This document shows, piece after piece, positions 46,989-57,775 of a stretch of DNA of 64,000 nt. This stretch comes from Xenorhabdus mauleonii (GTDB taxonomy: Bacteria; Pseudomonadota; Gammaproteobacteria; Enterobacterales; Enterobacteriaceae), in contig NZ_FORG01000008.1 in NCBI RefSeq assembly GCF_900113945.1, forward strand, positions 71,739-135,738. The letters run 5' to 3'. Position 1 is the stretch's first letter. Every line of letters starts with the position of its first letter. Under the pieces are notes generated by a model. That model made no database searches and was not told where the DNA came from. It saw nothing but the letters and a program-made list of their open reading frames with translations. The position numbers and the translations under genes are program-made.

Positions 46989-49900
46989 ATGGGCACATTA
47001 CAAGTATTACCTCTTACTCAGTATCAAAAAGAAATTTACTACGAAACTCAACGTAATCCGGAGAGTCAGCAATTTACAATCAGTATTGCACGTGTATTAA
47101 AAAATAATATTAACGTTGAAAAACTTTTTCATTCTGTTAATACCATCCTTGGGAATGATATAACATGCCGATTGCGTATTGTTGAACATGAGGGTGTATT
47201 AGGGCAGGAAATCCAGAGTACGGTTGTTAATCAAGCCAAAATCATTAATGCTGAAGAGGAGGATGTTAATGTACTCTTCGATAAATGGTCAAAGCGGGTT
47301 TTTAATCTGGATGAAAAATCGCTTCTGGAAATTGCTTTATTACAAAATCTGAAAAATAACTGCACGGCGATATTTATTCGCGCCCATCATATTGTTTGTG
47401 ATGGTTGGGGTATCAACCAACTCGCAAAAAAAATTGCTAAATGTTATCTCGATAACCATCTGATTCAGGGTAATGCAGCGGCTTCAGATATGTTGTCTTA
47501 TTCTTCCCATTTTGAAAAAAATGTTGAGAAATATACTTCAGCCATCCTTGAGCAAGAAAAAATTCTGTCACAGCCGGAAACAGAACAACAAATAACAGCA
47601 TTGGCTGCGCTGACACAACATCATGACCCCGCTTTTTTTAATCGGAAAAAGAAAACGCATTTATCTCGTTTTGTGCAACATCGGCACATATTAACTCAGG
47701 CAGAAATTGAGAAAACAACTTCTCAGGGGATGAATCCCTATCTGGCCGTTATGTCTGCGGTCGCTGTTTTGCTGTCACGGATACATAATAATACCCAGCT
47801 AACAATGGGCGTGCCTTTGCTCAATCGCCGAAAGAATCAACTCGATATTGCCGGTCAATGGGCGAATACATTGCCATTGGCTGTCACCGTTAACGCAGAA
47901 GACACGTTTGCAGAACTGGCAACCCGTATTAAAACCGGCACAAAGGAACTAAAAACGTTTGAGCATATTCCTCTGGGACGTTTGTTTAAGTCCATGGGAA
48001 CAACAGTGCGCCAATGGTTTGATGTGACGGTAGCGTATAACCATTCACCGATGACCGGTGCCTCCAGAGATACCTATCAAAAAGAAGGCATTTATGCAGC
48101 CGCGACGGCGCATGAAAATGACGCGATTGCAATTCATGTGCACAATTACGGTGGTGACAGTGATGTAGCCATTGATATCACCGCTGCAGAAGATATCTTT
48201 GATGAAGACTATTCATTTGAAACCTTTACCGCGTCTCTGGGCCATGTCCTTGATCAGATTATTGCTTCGCCTGAACAAGCGGTCTCTCAGGTCACTCTTT
48301 CTTCCGCAGAGGAAATGGCTCAATTGGCGCTGTTTGAACAGGGGCCAGTCACTGCGTTTTCAGCACAGGAAACGTTATCAACATTATTTGATGCTCAAGT
48401 TTCATTGCACGGAGACGCTGTTGCCATTGCCAATGTTGGTGAGCAGTCTGCGCTGACTTATGCTCAGTTTCAGGCCCGTATTGACAATATGGTGGCTATT
48501 TTACTGAAAGCCGGTGTCAAAAAAGGCGATATCGTTGCTATCTTAATGGATCGCAGCACAGAAATGTTAACGGCTATCTTTGCTGTATTAAAAGCTGGAG
48601 CGGCCTATTTACCCGTGGATCCTAACTATCCGCAGGAGCGGATTGATTATATGTTGGAGGACAGTGGCGTTACGGTCATCATCGCTGACAAACTGAATCA
48701 GTCTTTGAGCACTCGCGCCTATACTGTTATTGATGGCAATAATGTTGTTGATCACGAAGTTCAGCGTGATGCAGAGCAGGCCAATTTATCGGCAGCAGAT
48801 TCTTTGGCTTATATGATTTATACCTCAGGCTCTACCGGGCAACCGAAAGGGGTGATGATCAACCATTATTCGGCGGTAAACCGGATTGAGTGGATGCAAG
48901 AACGGTATCCGCTGGATAACACCGATGTTATCTTGCAGAAAACGCCGATTTCATTTGATGTCTCCGTCTGGGAGCTATTTTGGTGGTCTATCACCGGGGC
49001 ATCGGTTCATTTATTGCCGCCGGGAGCGCATAAAGATCCCTTAGAGATAATAAAAGCAATCAGCACACACCGCGTGACAACATTGCATTTTGTTCCCTCT
49101 ATGCTCCAGCCTCTTCTGGATATTTTGGAAGCTCAACCGGAGTTGGTTAAGAAACTCGACAGCCTGCGCCGAGTGTTTACCAGTGGTGAAGCCCTTCCTC
49201 CGACACGGGTGAATCAATTTCGTCAAATTTTCTCCGTCCTTGGTTTAAATGCACCTGCGTTGATTAATCTTTATGGCCCGACTGAGGCCACCGTAGATGT
49301 CTCGTACTTCGAGTTTTTTCCCGAAAACGTTGAAACTGTCAAACGAGTGCCTATTGGATTCCCGATCAACAATACTTCGCTGAGAATTATGTCTCAGCAC
49401 GGCACCAGACAAGCCATAGGTCTTGCCGGAGAGTTGCAAATCGGCGGTGTTGGATTAGCCCGTGGTTATCATAATAAGCCTGAGTTAACTGACGAAAAAT
49501 TCATTTTGTCGGGCAATGAACGTTGGTATCGCACAGGGGATTTAGCCAGATGGCTACCTGACGGCAGCATTGAATACTTAGGCCGAATTGATAACCAGGT
49601 AAAGATTAGGGGGAATCGCATTGAGCTTGGGGAGATCCAAAATACGCTTGAACGTATTCAGGGAATCAACCGGGCAGAAGTCTTACCACAAAAGAACAGT
49701 CAGGGAGATGATTACCTGTGTGCGTACTACACGGTTAATATCCCGAATATGACCAATGAATTAAGTGCGGCAGATCACCTGCATTTTACTTCTGAGAAAC
49801 TGCGCAATGCTTTGTTGGAATTTTTGCCTGATTTCATGGTGCCACAGAGATTTTTCCGCGTTCCTTTTATTCCTCTTACGCCAAACGGCAAAGTAGATCG

Positions 49901-52900
49901 CCATGCTCTCGTGGCATTGGTGAAAACAGAAGAGGCGGCTAGCCGTGACGATGCCCAATCTGAAACTGAATATCAATTAGCTGACATCTGGAAACGGATA
50001 TTGAAAATTGAAAAACTCAGTGTGCAGGAGAATTTTTACACACTGGGCGGTGATTCAATTTTAATGTTAAAAGTGCGTTCCGAAGCGGAAAAAGCCGGAA
50101 TAACGGTCACTCTTTCTGATCTGGCACAGTATCTGACAATCGCTGAACTTGGCCAACACATTGATGCTAATTGTAAAAATCAGCAAAGCAATCGCCAAAA
50201 TGCGTTACTGCCTTTTGCTCTGATCAAAGAAAAAGAGCGGGCATCGCTTGCTCAATATGCGGATGCCTTCCCCGCGACTCAGCTCCAGCTCGGCCTGATC
50301 TACCATAGCCAGCAGAGTAAAAACTCAGCTACTTATAAAGATGTTTTCCGCTATACACTGAAAATAAATACGCTGACAAGAAGGTGGGAGCCGGAACACT
50401 TCCGTCAAAGTGCAGCGGCAACTATTCAGCGCCATCCTGTGCTGCGTTCTCATTTTAATCTGGCTGATTTCAGTGAACCTCTGCAAATCATCAATTACCA
50501 TATTGATCTTGATGAGGCAGTGAAAATTGATGATCTCAGCTCGCTGACAAGGGACGAGTCTGAATCCATCATCAAAGAGCACATGGAAAAAAGCAGTCGG
50601 CTGGATTACCAGTTTGATCACGCACCGCTATATTGCATCCATGTATTCAAGACCGCAGCGACTGACATCATAGAAGTCGTCTTCAGTTTCCACCACGCCT
50701 TGCTGGATGGCGGCAGTGTGGCGAATTTACTGCATGAACTCTTCTCCCGTTACCTGAATAAGGGAATGTCTTCTTCTGAGACGGAAGGCTCTGAAACGAA
50801 GGGTTCTGAGGCAAATGCGGTTGAGGAGAATATTCTTCCGTCCCCGGCTTTATATGTACAGGATGAACTTCACGCCTTACAGGATCAAAAACATCAGTTG
50901 TTCTGGAAAAAAATGTTTAAAGGGCTTGCCAGAACCCAATTTCCTGCCTATCGGTTATATGAAAACCGAACGGATGAAAACCGGGCATATGAACGCCAGG
51001 CCAAAAAACGAATCTTTGCAAAAAAAGCGTTCATTCCAAAAGAGATGGAAGAAAAACTGGGCATCTTAGTACAACATGAACAAGTTTCCATTAAATCGGT
51101 ATTCTTTGCAGCACATTGTTTAACGGTAGCCAGTGTGACGAGTCAGGATCAGATTGCGACCGGACTTGTGACTCACGGCAGGCCGGATGTGCAGCATTCA
51201 GAACAGACGTTGGGCTTATTCCTAAATACCCTGCCTGTTCGTTTTTCTGCCGCAAATAAGACTTGGAAAGAATGTATCCATTCGGTATTCAGTGCTGAAC
51301 AGCGCCATGCGCCATACCGTAAGTATCCGCTTAACACTATCCAGCAAAAGGCAGGCGAAGGCGCCAAAATCAGTTCTGCATTTAACTATATTCATTTCCA
51401 CATACTGACGGATGTTTTCGGTGGCTCTGATTTATCTCTTATCGCATTTGATCCGTGGGAAGAGACTAACTTTGAAGTCCTGTTGAATGTCATGACTGAT
51501 TTCAATACAGGGCAGCATTATCTGCGGTGTGATTTTGATGGCAGTGTTTTCTCGCAAGTGCAGGCTGATACCTATATGGATACCTATATGTCCGTCTTGA
51601 ACAAGATGGTCAATCATGGTGATCAACCGGCAACGCTGAGTCAGCCACTTGCACAAATGACGCAGAAAATCCAAAGCAGCAGTGATATGCCATGTCAGGG
51701 CTTTATGTCCGTGCTGAACATGATTGCGAAAAATGTACGGGAGCAGCCCGATGCCATCGCAATTCGTCATCATGATCTGCAATGGAGTTATAAAAAACTC
51801 TGGTCAGAATCAGGCAAAATTGCGTCTGCGCTGATTTCTGAGGGAATTGTTTATAGAGGCACTGTTTATCCAGGTTCGGTGCAAAATACCCCGGTGGCTA
51901 TTGCACTCGAACGTTCTCCGATACTCGTGGCATCATTATTGGGTGTGATGAGGGCCGGGGGGATCTGCTTGCCATTGGATCTGAGTTACCCGATTCAGCG
52001 CATTGAAGCGATGGTGGAACAGGCTCACCCGATACTGGCTCTTGTTGATGAAAAATCAGAGCAGTTACTCAATGCCGTTGCGGTTCCGGCCATGCGCTCT
52101 GACACGTTGATAAATCTCGATACTTCTATATCGTGCGAAGAGCAGGAAAGCGGAGCAGAGCAAGAAATCGATCCGGAACAGTTGGCTTATTTGCTGTTTA
52201 CATCAGGTTCAACAGGTAAACCAAAGGGTGTGGCAATGCCGCATCGCAGCCTGTCAAATATGGTGACTTGGCAGAATGAGACAATTACGGGTAAAAACAT
52301 CCGTTCGACGTTGCAGTATGCTCCGCTCAGTTTTGATGTTTCCTTTCAGGAAATTTTCTCTACGCTCGCTGCTGGTGGAGAATTGCACCTTATCAGTGAA
52401 GATGAACGGCGCGATCCTTTACAGCTACTGCGTGCTATCGATCATTACCAGACCGAAAGAATTTACCTGCCTTATGTTGCGCTTCAGCAATTGGCTGAAA
52501 CGGCTGTCGCACTGGAAACTTACCCGATAAATCTGAAAACTGTTATTTCATCCGGTGAGCAACTCCGGGTAACTGACGATATTCGTTCATTTATTGGGCA
52601 AATCAATAATGGCATCCTTGAGAATCAGTATGGCCCTACGGAAACACATGTCATCACTGCATTTACTATGCAGGGCAATCCGGTTTCTTTCCCCGCGCTT
52701 CCTCCTATTGGTAAAAGTATCAGCAACACAGATGTCGTGCTGCTTAACGATCAATTAGAAGAAGTTGCATCGGGCGAGCAAGGGGAAATTTATGCCCGTG
52801 GTTTACCTGTCGCACAGGGCTACTATTGTCAGCCAACATTAACCGCAGAGCGCTTTATTATGCTCAAAGGCGACAATAATCCTCTATATCGCACCGGCGA

Positions 52901-54458
52901 TTTGGGCGTGAAACTCAGGGATGGCAATATTCTTTGTTTAGGCCGTAAAGATACTCAGGTTAAAGTGCGTGGTTATCGTATTGAACTGGCAGAAATAGAG
53001 TTAGCGATATCGAATACGTCCGGTGCTGACGCAATATTGAAAGATGTTGCTGTTGTGGTTCAACAACACGGCGAAAACGATGGCTATCTGGTGGCTTTCT
53101 TGGTTGGTGAAAGGAATGACGCATTTGTTGTGCAAGTACAGCAATATTTGTCTGAAACGCTGCCCAAACACATGCTTCCCTCCCAAATAGAGTGGTTGGA
53201 TTCACTGCCCAAAACACCAAGTGGCAAGCGCGATGATGCAGCATTACGCCAAATGCGGATCACTCATGGACAAACTCAAGCAGAGGGTGTTGCTCCGCGG
53301 GACAAATATGAGCAGGTGCTGTGTGATTTGGCGGCGGATTTGTTAAAAATACCCGATGTCTCGGTTCATCAGAATTTGTTTGATATCGGAGCGACTTCAC
53401 TGACAGTGATGAGAATGGTTGTTCTGGTCGAAAAACACTTCGGAACCACTATTCCTTTATCCCTTTTTATCAGTTACCCAACTGTTGCACAGTTAGCGGA
53501 ACATATCAGAGAAAAGGGTGGACATCCTACTTTCAGTCCACTTGTTCCTATGCGCCCGCTTATCACCGACACAAACGGCAGGCATACGACAGGTCATAAA
53601 TCCCCGTTATTTTTTGTCCATCCGATGGGGGGAAATGTGCTGTCCTATTTGCGGTTAGTGAAACATCTCCCAGAAGACCAACCCTTCTATGCGTTGCAAT
53701 CTCATGGCGTCGATGCCGGATCTGTACCTTTGACCAGTGTGCAGGAGCAGGCCGCAAATTATCTGCAAGCGATACGCCATATTCAGCCGCATGGCCCGTA
53801 TTCAATCGGAGGTTGGTCTTATGGCGGTTTTGTCGCATTTGAAATGGCTCGCCAATTGAAAGAGCAAGGGGAAGAAGTTGCTGATCTTTTTGTTCTGGAT
53901 ACGGTTGTTGTCAGCAATGAAGCGAAGCGGGAAGTGAATGAAGAAGCGTTACTGCGGTGGTTTTTCTGGGAATTATTGTGGCTGAATGAAGGAGCGACAC
54001 TTCCTGCACAAAGCTTACCGGAGCACACGACATCTTTGCAGGAACAATTCGAATATATTACAGAGCAGGCTATTGCCACCGATGCAATACCGAAGGGCAG
54101 TTCCCGGGCTGTAATACAAAGGCTGTTTGATGTGTACCGAACCAATTGGAAAGCGGCGTCAGATTACGCGGCTTGCAAGGCTGATATCAGTATGACTTTA
54201 TTACATGCGACACGGCCGTTACCTGAGGTTCTGCACGCCATGCATGATGCGGTCGGAAGTGAATACCGTGACCCTCAAAATGGTTGGGGGCGCAAGACAA
54301 CAGGTCATATCAATGTCATCGATGTACCCGGTGATCATTTGGAAGTTATGGAAGAACCCTATGTAGAGGAAGTTGCAAAAGTCATTCTGCAAGAAATGAA
54401 CAAGTCCTCTAAAAAACAAGTATTACCGTACTCGGAGGAAGAATGTCCCATCCATTGA
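46989..54458 (+). CDS. pxaA: Bimodular NRPS, PxaA-like (C-A-T-C-A-T-TE)
   Basis: A 2489-residue non-ribosomal peptide synthetase. Starter-type condensation domain (HHIVCDG, His133-Asp138), adenylation domain 1 (A3 motif YTSGSTGQPKG at 611), carrier Ser1023 in LGGDS, condensation domain 2 (HHALLDGG, His1235-Asp1240), adenylation domain 2 (FTSGSTGKPKG at 1737), carrier Ser2137 in IGATS, and thioesterase (GWSYGG, Ser2277). The A1 pocket reads D-V-W-H-F-S-L-V-D, the standard Ser code. A2 reads D-V-Q-Y-I-S-Q-V-I, Pro-like (D-V-Q-x-I-A-H-V-V) with changes. A fatty-acyl starter, Ser and Pro plus the following monooxygenase is the pyrrolizixenamide pathway (PxaA/PxaB). Related brabantamide or pyrrolizwilline routes share this core. 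The start has only a weak ribosome-binding site. Confidence 0.9.
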   Translation: MGTLQVLPLTQYQKEIYYETQRNPESQQFTISIARVLKNNINVEKLFHSVNTILGNDITCRLRIVEHEGVLGQEIQSTVVNQAKIINAEEEDVNVLFDKWSKRVFNLDEKSLLEIALLQNLKNNCTAIFIRAHHIVCDGWGINQLAKKIAKCYLDNHLIQGNAAASDMLSYSSHFEKNVEKYTSAILEQEKILSQPETEQQITALAALTQHHDPAFFNRKKKTHLSRFVQHRHILTQAEIEKTTSQGMNPYLAVMSAVAVLLSRIHNNTQLTMGVPLLNRRKNQLDIAGQWANTLPLAVTVNAEDTFAELATRIKTGTKELKTFEHIPLGRLFKSMGTTVRQWFDVTVAYNHSPMTGASRDTYQKEGIYAAATAHENDAIAIHVHNYGGDSDVAIDITAAEDIFDEDYSFETFTASLGHVLDQIIASPEQAVSQVTLSSAEEMAQLALFEQGPVTAFSAQETLSTLFDAQVSLHGDAVAIANVGEQSALTYAQFQARIDNMVAILLKAGVKKGDIVAILMDRSTEMLTAIFAVLKAGAAYLPVDPNYPQERIDYMLEDSGVTVIIADKLNQSLSTRAYTVIDGNNVVDHEVQRDAEQANLSAADSLAYMIYTSGSTGQPKGVMINHYSAVNRIEWMQERYPLDNTDVILQKTPISFDVSVWELFWWSITGASVHLLPPGAHKDPLEIIKAISTHRVTTLHFVPSMLQPLLDILEAQPELVKKLDSLRRVFTSGEALPPTRVNQFRQIFSVLGLNAPALINLYGPTEATVDVSYFEFFPENVETVKRVPIGFPINNTSLRIMSQHGTRQAIGLAGELQIGGVGLARGYHNKPELTDEKFILSGNERWYRTGDLARWLPDGSIEYLGRIDNQVKIRGNRIELGEIQNTLERIQGINRAEVLPQKNSQGDDYLCAYYTVNIPNMTNELSAADHLHFTSEKLRNALLEFLPDFMVPQRFFRVPFIPLTPNGKVDRHALVALVKTEEAASRDDAQSETEYQLADIWKRILKIEKLSVQENFYTLGGDSILMLKVRSEAEKAGITVTLSDLAQYLTIAELGQHIDANCKNQQSNRQNALLPFALIKEKERASLAQYADAFPATQLQLGLIYHSQQSKNSATYKDVFRYTLKINTLTRRWEPEHFRQSAAATIQRHPVLRSHFNLADFSEPLQIINYHIDLDEAVKIDDLSSLTRDESESIIKEHMEKSSRLDYQFDHAPLYCIHVFKTAATDIIEVVFSFHHALLDGGSVANLLHELFSRYLNKGMSSSETEGSETKGSEANAVEENILPSPALYVQDELHALQDQKHQLFWKKMFKGLARTQFPAYRLYENRTDENRAYERQAKKRIFAKKAFIPKEMEEKLGILVQHEQVSIKSVFFAAHCLTVASVTSQDQIATGLVTHGRPDVQHSEQTLGLFLNTLPVRFSAANKTWKECIHSVFSAEQRHAPYRKYPLNTIQQKAGEGAKISSAFNYIHFHILTDVFGGSDLSLIAFDPWEETNFEVLLNVMTDFNTGQHYLRCDFDGSVFSQVQADTYMDTYMSVLNKMVNHGDQPATLSQPLAQMTQKIQSSSDMPCQGFMSVLNMIAKNVREQPDAIAIRHHDLQWSYKKLWSESGKIASALISEGIVYRGTVYPGSVQNTPVAIALERSPILVASLLGVMRAGGICLPLDLSYPIQRIEAMVEQAHPILALVDEKSEQLLNAVAVPAMRSDTLINLDTSISCEEQESGAEQEIDPEQLAYLLFTSGSTGKPKGVAMPHRSLSNMVTWQNETITGKNIRSTLQYAPLSFDVSFQEIFSTLAAGGELHLISEDERRDPLQLLRAIDHYQTERIYLPYVALQQLAETAVALETYPINLKTVISSGEQLRVTDDIRSFIGQINNGILENQYGPTETHVITAFTMQGNPVSFPALPPIGKSISNTDVVLLNDQLEEVASGEQGEIYARGLPVAQGYYCQPTLTAERFIMLKGDNNPLYRTGDLGVKLRDGNILCLGRKDTQVKVRGYRIELAEIELAISNTSGADAILKDVAVVVQQHGENDGYLVAFLVGERNDAFVVQVQQYLSETLPKHMLPSQIEWLDSLPKTPSGKRDDAALRQMRITHGQTQAEGVAPRDKYEQVLCDLAADLLKIPDVSVHQNLFDIGATSLTVMRMVVLVEKHFGTTIPLSLFISYPTVAQLAEHIREKGGHPTFSPLVPMRPLITDTNGRHTTGHKSPLFFVHPMGGNVLSYLRLVKHLPEDQPFYALQSHGVDAGSVPLTSVQEQAANYLQAIRHIQPHGPYSIGGWSYGGFVAFEMARQLKEQGEEVADLFVLDTVVVSNEAKREVNEEALLRWFFWELLWLNEGATLPAQSLPEHTTSLQEQFEYITEQAIATDAIPKGSSRAVIQRLFDVYRTNWKAASDYAACKADISMTLLHATRPLPEVLHAMHDAVGSEYRDPQNGWGRKTTGHINVIDVPGDHLEVMEEPYVEEVAKVILQEMNKSSKKQVLPYSEEECPIH

Positions 54459-55621
54459 AAGTTATTATAGCTGGAGCCGGTATTGGTGGATTAACAGCGG
54501 CTGTCGTTTTACGGCATATTGGTTGTGAAGTTGAAGTTTATGAACAGGCTCCAACGTTACGCACAGCCGGTTCAGGCTTATCTGTGATGTCCAATGCTGT
54601 TGCTGCCTTATCTTCTATTGGTGTTAATCTGAATCTGGAGCATTTTGGCGCTCCGGTTAAATGTGTGGAAATCAGGAACATCAAAGATCAACTAATCCGT
54701 GAATTGCCTATACCAGAGGTGTCATCCTCCAACGGATTTGATAGTGTTTGTATTTCACGTAAAGCACTTCAGGAAGCACTGCTAAAGCAGCTTGATAAGA
54801 ACATCATTCATGTCGGGGCGAAAGTGACCCAAATTACTGAAAGTGACGAGGGTGTTTCTGTTCATTTCGCAGATGGCAGAGAGACACAGGGTGATTTGCT
54901 TATTGGTGCTGATGGGTTCTATTCCTTTGTCCGTGACTATGTCCGGGGAAATCAGCCAATCCGTGAGGCCGATTATATCTGTTGGCTGGCGATTACCCGC
55001 TATCAGCATCCGCAAATCACGCCGGGCTACGTTGCCCACTATTGGGGAGAGGGTAAGCGGATTGGTTTAATTGATATCGGTGGCGGTGAAATTTATTGGT
55101 GGGGAACGGCAAATATGCCTACTGAACAGGCCACCCACTGGCAGGGAAGCCACCGTGATATTTTGTCATATTATGAGGGATGGCCGGATATTGTTTCCGA
55201 TATTATTTCACAAACGCCGTCAGAAGATATCATCTCTGTAGCCGCACAAGACAGGCCTTTTTCGTCTCTTTGGGGGAAAGGCCGGGTCACATTGTTAGGC
55301 GATGCCGCACACCCCATGTTAACCACCCTTGGTCAGGGAGCAGGTATGGCCATTGAAGACGCGGCAGTTTTGGGACATATGCTGAAACAGCAAGCAGATC
55401 CGGTTGCAGCACTGCGTCGGTACGAAGAAATTCGTATTCCAAGAGCCGAAATGTTTGTGGATATTTCATATACACAAAGTGAGCTTGAGCAGCAGGCTAC
55501 GCCTTCTTCTTGCCAGGAAAGGGAAGACGCTTTGCGGTTTGAACCAGCAGAAAACCTGCGGGAAAATTTTGAACAGTTATTGAAGTTTCCTGTAAATGAG
55601 CTTGGTGTGATTTCAAAATAA
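54443..55621 (+). CDS. pxaB: FAD-dependent monooxygenase, PxaB-like
   Basis: A 392-residue single-component flavin monooxygenase. The FAD fold is VIIAGAGIGGLTAAVVL (residues 7-23); LIGADGFYSFVRDYV is the DG motif; GDAAHPMLTTLGQGAGMAIEDA (Gly286 onward) is the second FAD motif. In pyrrolizixenamide synthesis PxaB performs a Baeyer-Villiger-type oxidation of the diketopiperazine-like or indolizidine intermediate released by PxaA, followed by hydrolysis, ring contraction and decarboxylation to the bicyclic pyrrolizidine. The start ATG 54443 follows GGAGGAAGA and overlaps pxaA by 16 bp, so the genes are co-translated. Confidence 0.87.
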   Translation: MSHPLKVIIAGAGIGGLTAAVVLRHIGCEVEVYEQAPTLRTAGSGLSVMSNAVAALSSIGVNLNLEHFGAPVKCVEIRNIKDQLIRELPIPEVSSSNGFDSVCISRKALQEALLKQLDKNIIHVGAKVTQITESDEGVSVHFADGRETQGDLLIGADGFYSFVRDYVRGNQPIREADYICWLAITRYQHPQITPGYVAHYWGEGKRIGLIDIGGGEIYWWGTANMPTEQATHWQGSHRDILSYYEGWPDIVSDIISQTPSEDIISVAAQDRPFSSLWGKGRVTLLGDAAHPMLTTLGQGAGMAIEDAAVLGHMLKQQADPVAALRRYEEIRIPRAEMFVDISYTQSELEQQATPSSCQEREDALRFEPAENLRENFEQLLKFPVNELGVISK

Positions 55622-56482
55622 TTTGATCTGACAGTAAGCCTTGAACAGTTGAGAGTTACCGGTTTTGATGGAGATAGGTAATCTTTATGCAAATCGGTAA
55701 TTCTCGTGATTCATACTCACAATCCCATCATAATTTGGTAATGTATCGGGGATTTGCAAGGTTGATGGCCTGCCTGTTCTTTCATCCTTCCCCTTGATTT
55801 GTAAGCTACTCACCTAATTGCCATAGGTGAATTCCGTGATTATCCAAAGCCTTTGTTGCGAGCCTGATACTGTCCGAGCATGAATGCTTTGCATTGCTTA
55901 TTTGTTGCTTCAGGGGATAAAATTCCTTTACATATGTTATGCACGATAGGGGAATAAAAAAACAACCGTCAATTCCCTGCCATTACAATAATGGACGCAA
56001 TAAACGAGTTAGTTCATTGACGATAGAAAAACTATAACTCTCCGTTTGTATAAAAATTTTTGAGTACTTTATATATCATCATATTCTAGTGGGATTATTA
56101 CTTCTCTTGGTGTCCTAACTAAAAATGAACATAATATGATTTACTGAAATAACTTATTCATGTTAAACAAATAAGAATGTTATATCGCATGTTATTTTTG
56201 TTCAATATAATATGTTGCTTTTTTGTGGGTACATATGTTAGTTATCAATTGATAACTATTTGTCATTATACTCTTTAACTTTAACCGTTTAATTTATACC
56301 TGTGAAATCATATAATAATCTGGTATTAATAATTAAAATTGTTGGTTTTTAATTTATTAAAACCCAATTAGAAATAAATGAAAGATTGGAGTTTGTTGAT
56401 TTAATACAAGAAGCTTTTTTATTTCTTCATATGAATTTTCATGCATGGGATTTTTTAATTAATCGTTGTAAGGGGTATTCTT
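55622..56482. other. Long intergenic region between pxaB and propeller gene 1
   Basis: 861 bp, no recognisable gene, progressively AT-rich toward 56480. No clear terminator hairpin with T-run was found for pxaB. The last 40 bp before the ATG (AATCGTTGTAAGGGGTATTC) are conserved before the second propeller gene, so they include its ribosome-binding site. Confidence 0.45.
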
Positions 56483-57775
56483 ATGAATAATTTGAACAAT
56501 ACATTGCTAATAGCGCCTAAACTTATGCAGGCAGATAGCTCCGGTGTGATTAATATAGAAGACATGAAATCAACGGAGCAGAAATTTATAGTCATGGAAG
56601 TGAATCGATATCTTGACTTCCAAGTTGGGGACGAAATAATTGGGTATCTTAGAAATAATAATAATGATGAAATAAAAAGCATCCCTAACGTCATTGTGCC
56701 AGATGATGAAGGGAATTTTAGTGTGCTTATCTATTTTCATATAGAGGATATAAAGCATCTTGGTCATTGGAACGCTTCTTATGAGGTGACAAAATTAAAT
56801 AGTGAAAAACTTACCTCAAATGCAACCGATGTCAATTTCAGGATTGCTGGTCATTGCCCGCCAGAAGATAATATCTATAACATAAATATATTTTATTTTT
56901 CATCCTCTGATGAGGGATATATTTTCCGTCAGCGTCAATGTGATAAGGTAGTATCGGTTAATAAAATTTCACCAGATGGAGTGCAAGGTGAGGATATATC
57001 AGAGGGACAGCAATGGGATCATTTTTATGATATCTTGCTTCCTTTTAAATTGGGTAATCAACAGTATGTTTTTGGACTGAAAAAGAATGTTATCAATGCA
57101 CCTCAAATTGTACCAAAGTCTTATTGGATGATAGCTAAATTAAGTAATCACGGATTTAGAGATGTAGTGGATAGTGGCCATTGGGATAATCCGTATGATG
57201 TTGGCTTTACCTATGCGATAGATAATAAACAATTTATTTATCTTCATAGCAGTAATAAAGATAAAGATGGTAAATACCCATACATTATTCGAGAAATAAA
57301 ACAAGATGGTAGTATAGGGGGAATAACGACTTCTGATCATTGGGATCATTTCTATGCCCCAACATTTTCTTTTTCAACGAAAGATAAGGTATATTTTTAT
57401 GGGCAAACAAAGGCTGACTATAGCCTTGTTAACTATGGATTAAAACCCGATGGAACTATTGGGGAACCAATCAAAAGTGGTCCCTGGTTAGAATATAATG
57501 CGGTTCAGGTTACATTTAGCTTGGGAGGATATAACTACTATGCTGGGCAAGATTTTGATAGCCATGGTTTTTGGATTGCTTCCCTATCTGGTAATGGGTT
57601 ACCATATCAAAATGCTGTAATGAATAAGGTGCTTGATAAAAACTATCAATATTTGGTCCCATTCGAAATTAAAGGAAAACACTATTTCCTTATGCAAGAT
57701 CAAAGCAAAGAGCATTGGGTTATTCATGAGTTGAAGGACGATAATACATTTGGGAAGACAACAGATCAAAGATAA
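56483..57775 (+). CDS. Two-part repeat protein, probable beta-propeller lectin-like, copy 1
   Basis: A 430-residue protein with no signal peptide. Residues about 1-120 look like an Ig-like beta-sandwich (QKFIVMEVNRYLDFQVGDEI). From about 128 to 430 there are six repeats of about 45-55 residues, each with a Y-x-Y/F strand, a Gly turn and an ending like SGHW-D-x-x-Y, which suggests a six-bladed propeller. Such repeats resemble fucose-binding PLL/PHL lectins of Photorhabdus, but I could not match them to a family by eye. RBS AAGGGGT lies upstream of ATG. It is nearly identical in its first 226 residues to the next gene. Function unknown; host glycan binding or a toxin accessory are possibilities. 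Confidence 0.75.
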   Translation: MNNLNNTLLIAPKLMQADSSGVINIEDMKSTEQKFIVMEVNRYLDFQVGDEIIGYLRNNNNDEIKSIPNVIVPDDEGNFSVLIYFHIEDIKHLGHWNASYEVTKLNSEKLTSNATDVNFRIAGHCPPEDNIYNINIFYFSSSDEGYIFRQRQCDKVVSVNKISPDGVQGEDISEGQQWDHFYDILLPFKLGNQQYVFGLKKNVINAPQIVPKSYWMIAKLSNHGFRDVVDSGHWDNPYDVGFTYAIDNKQFIYLHSSNKDKDGKYPYIIREIKQDGSIGGITTSDHWDHFYAPTFSFSTKDKVYFYGQTKADYSLVNYGLKPDGTIGEPIKSGPWLEYNAVQVTFSLGGYNYYAGQDFDSHGFWIASLSGNGLPYQNAVMNKVLDKNYQYLVPFEIKGKHYFLMQDQSKEHWVIHELKDDNTFGKTTDQR

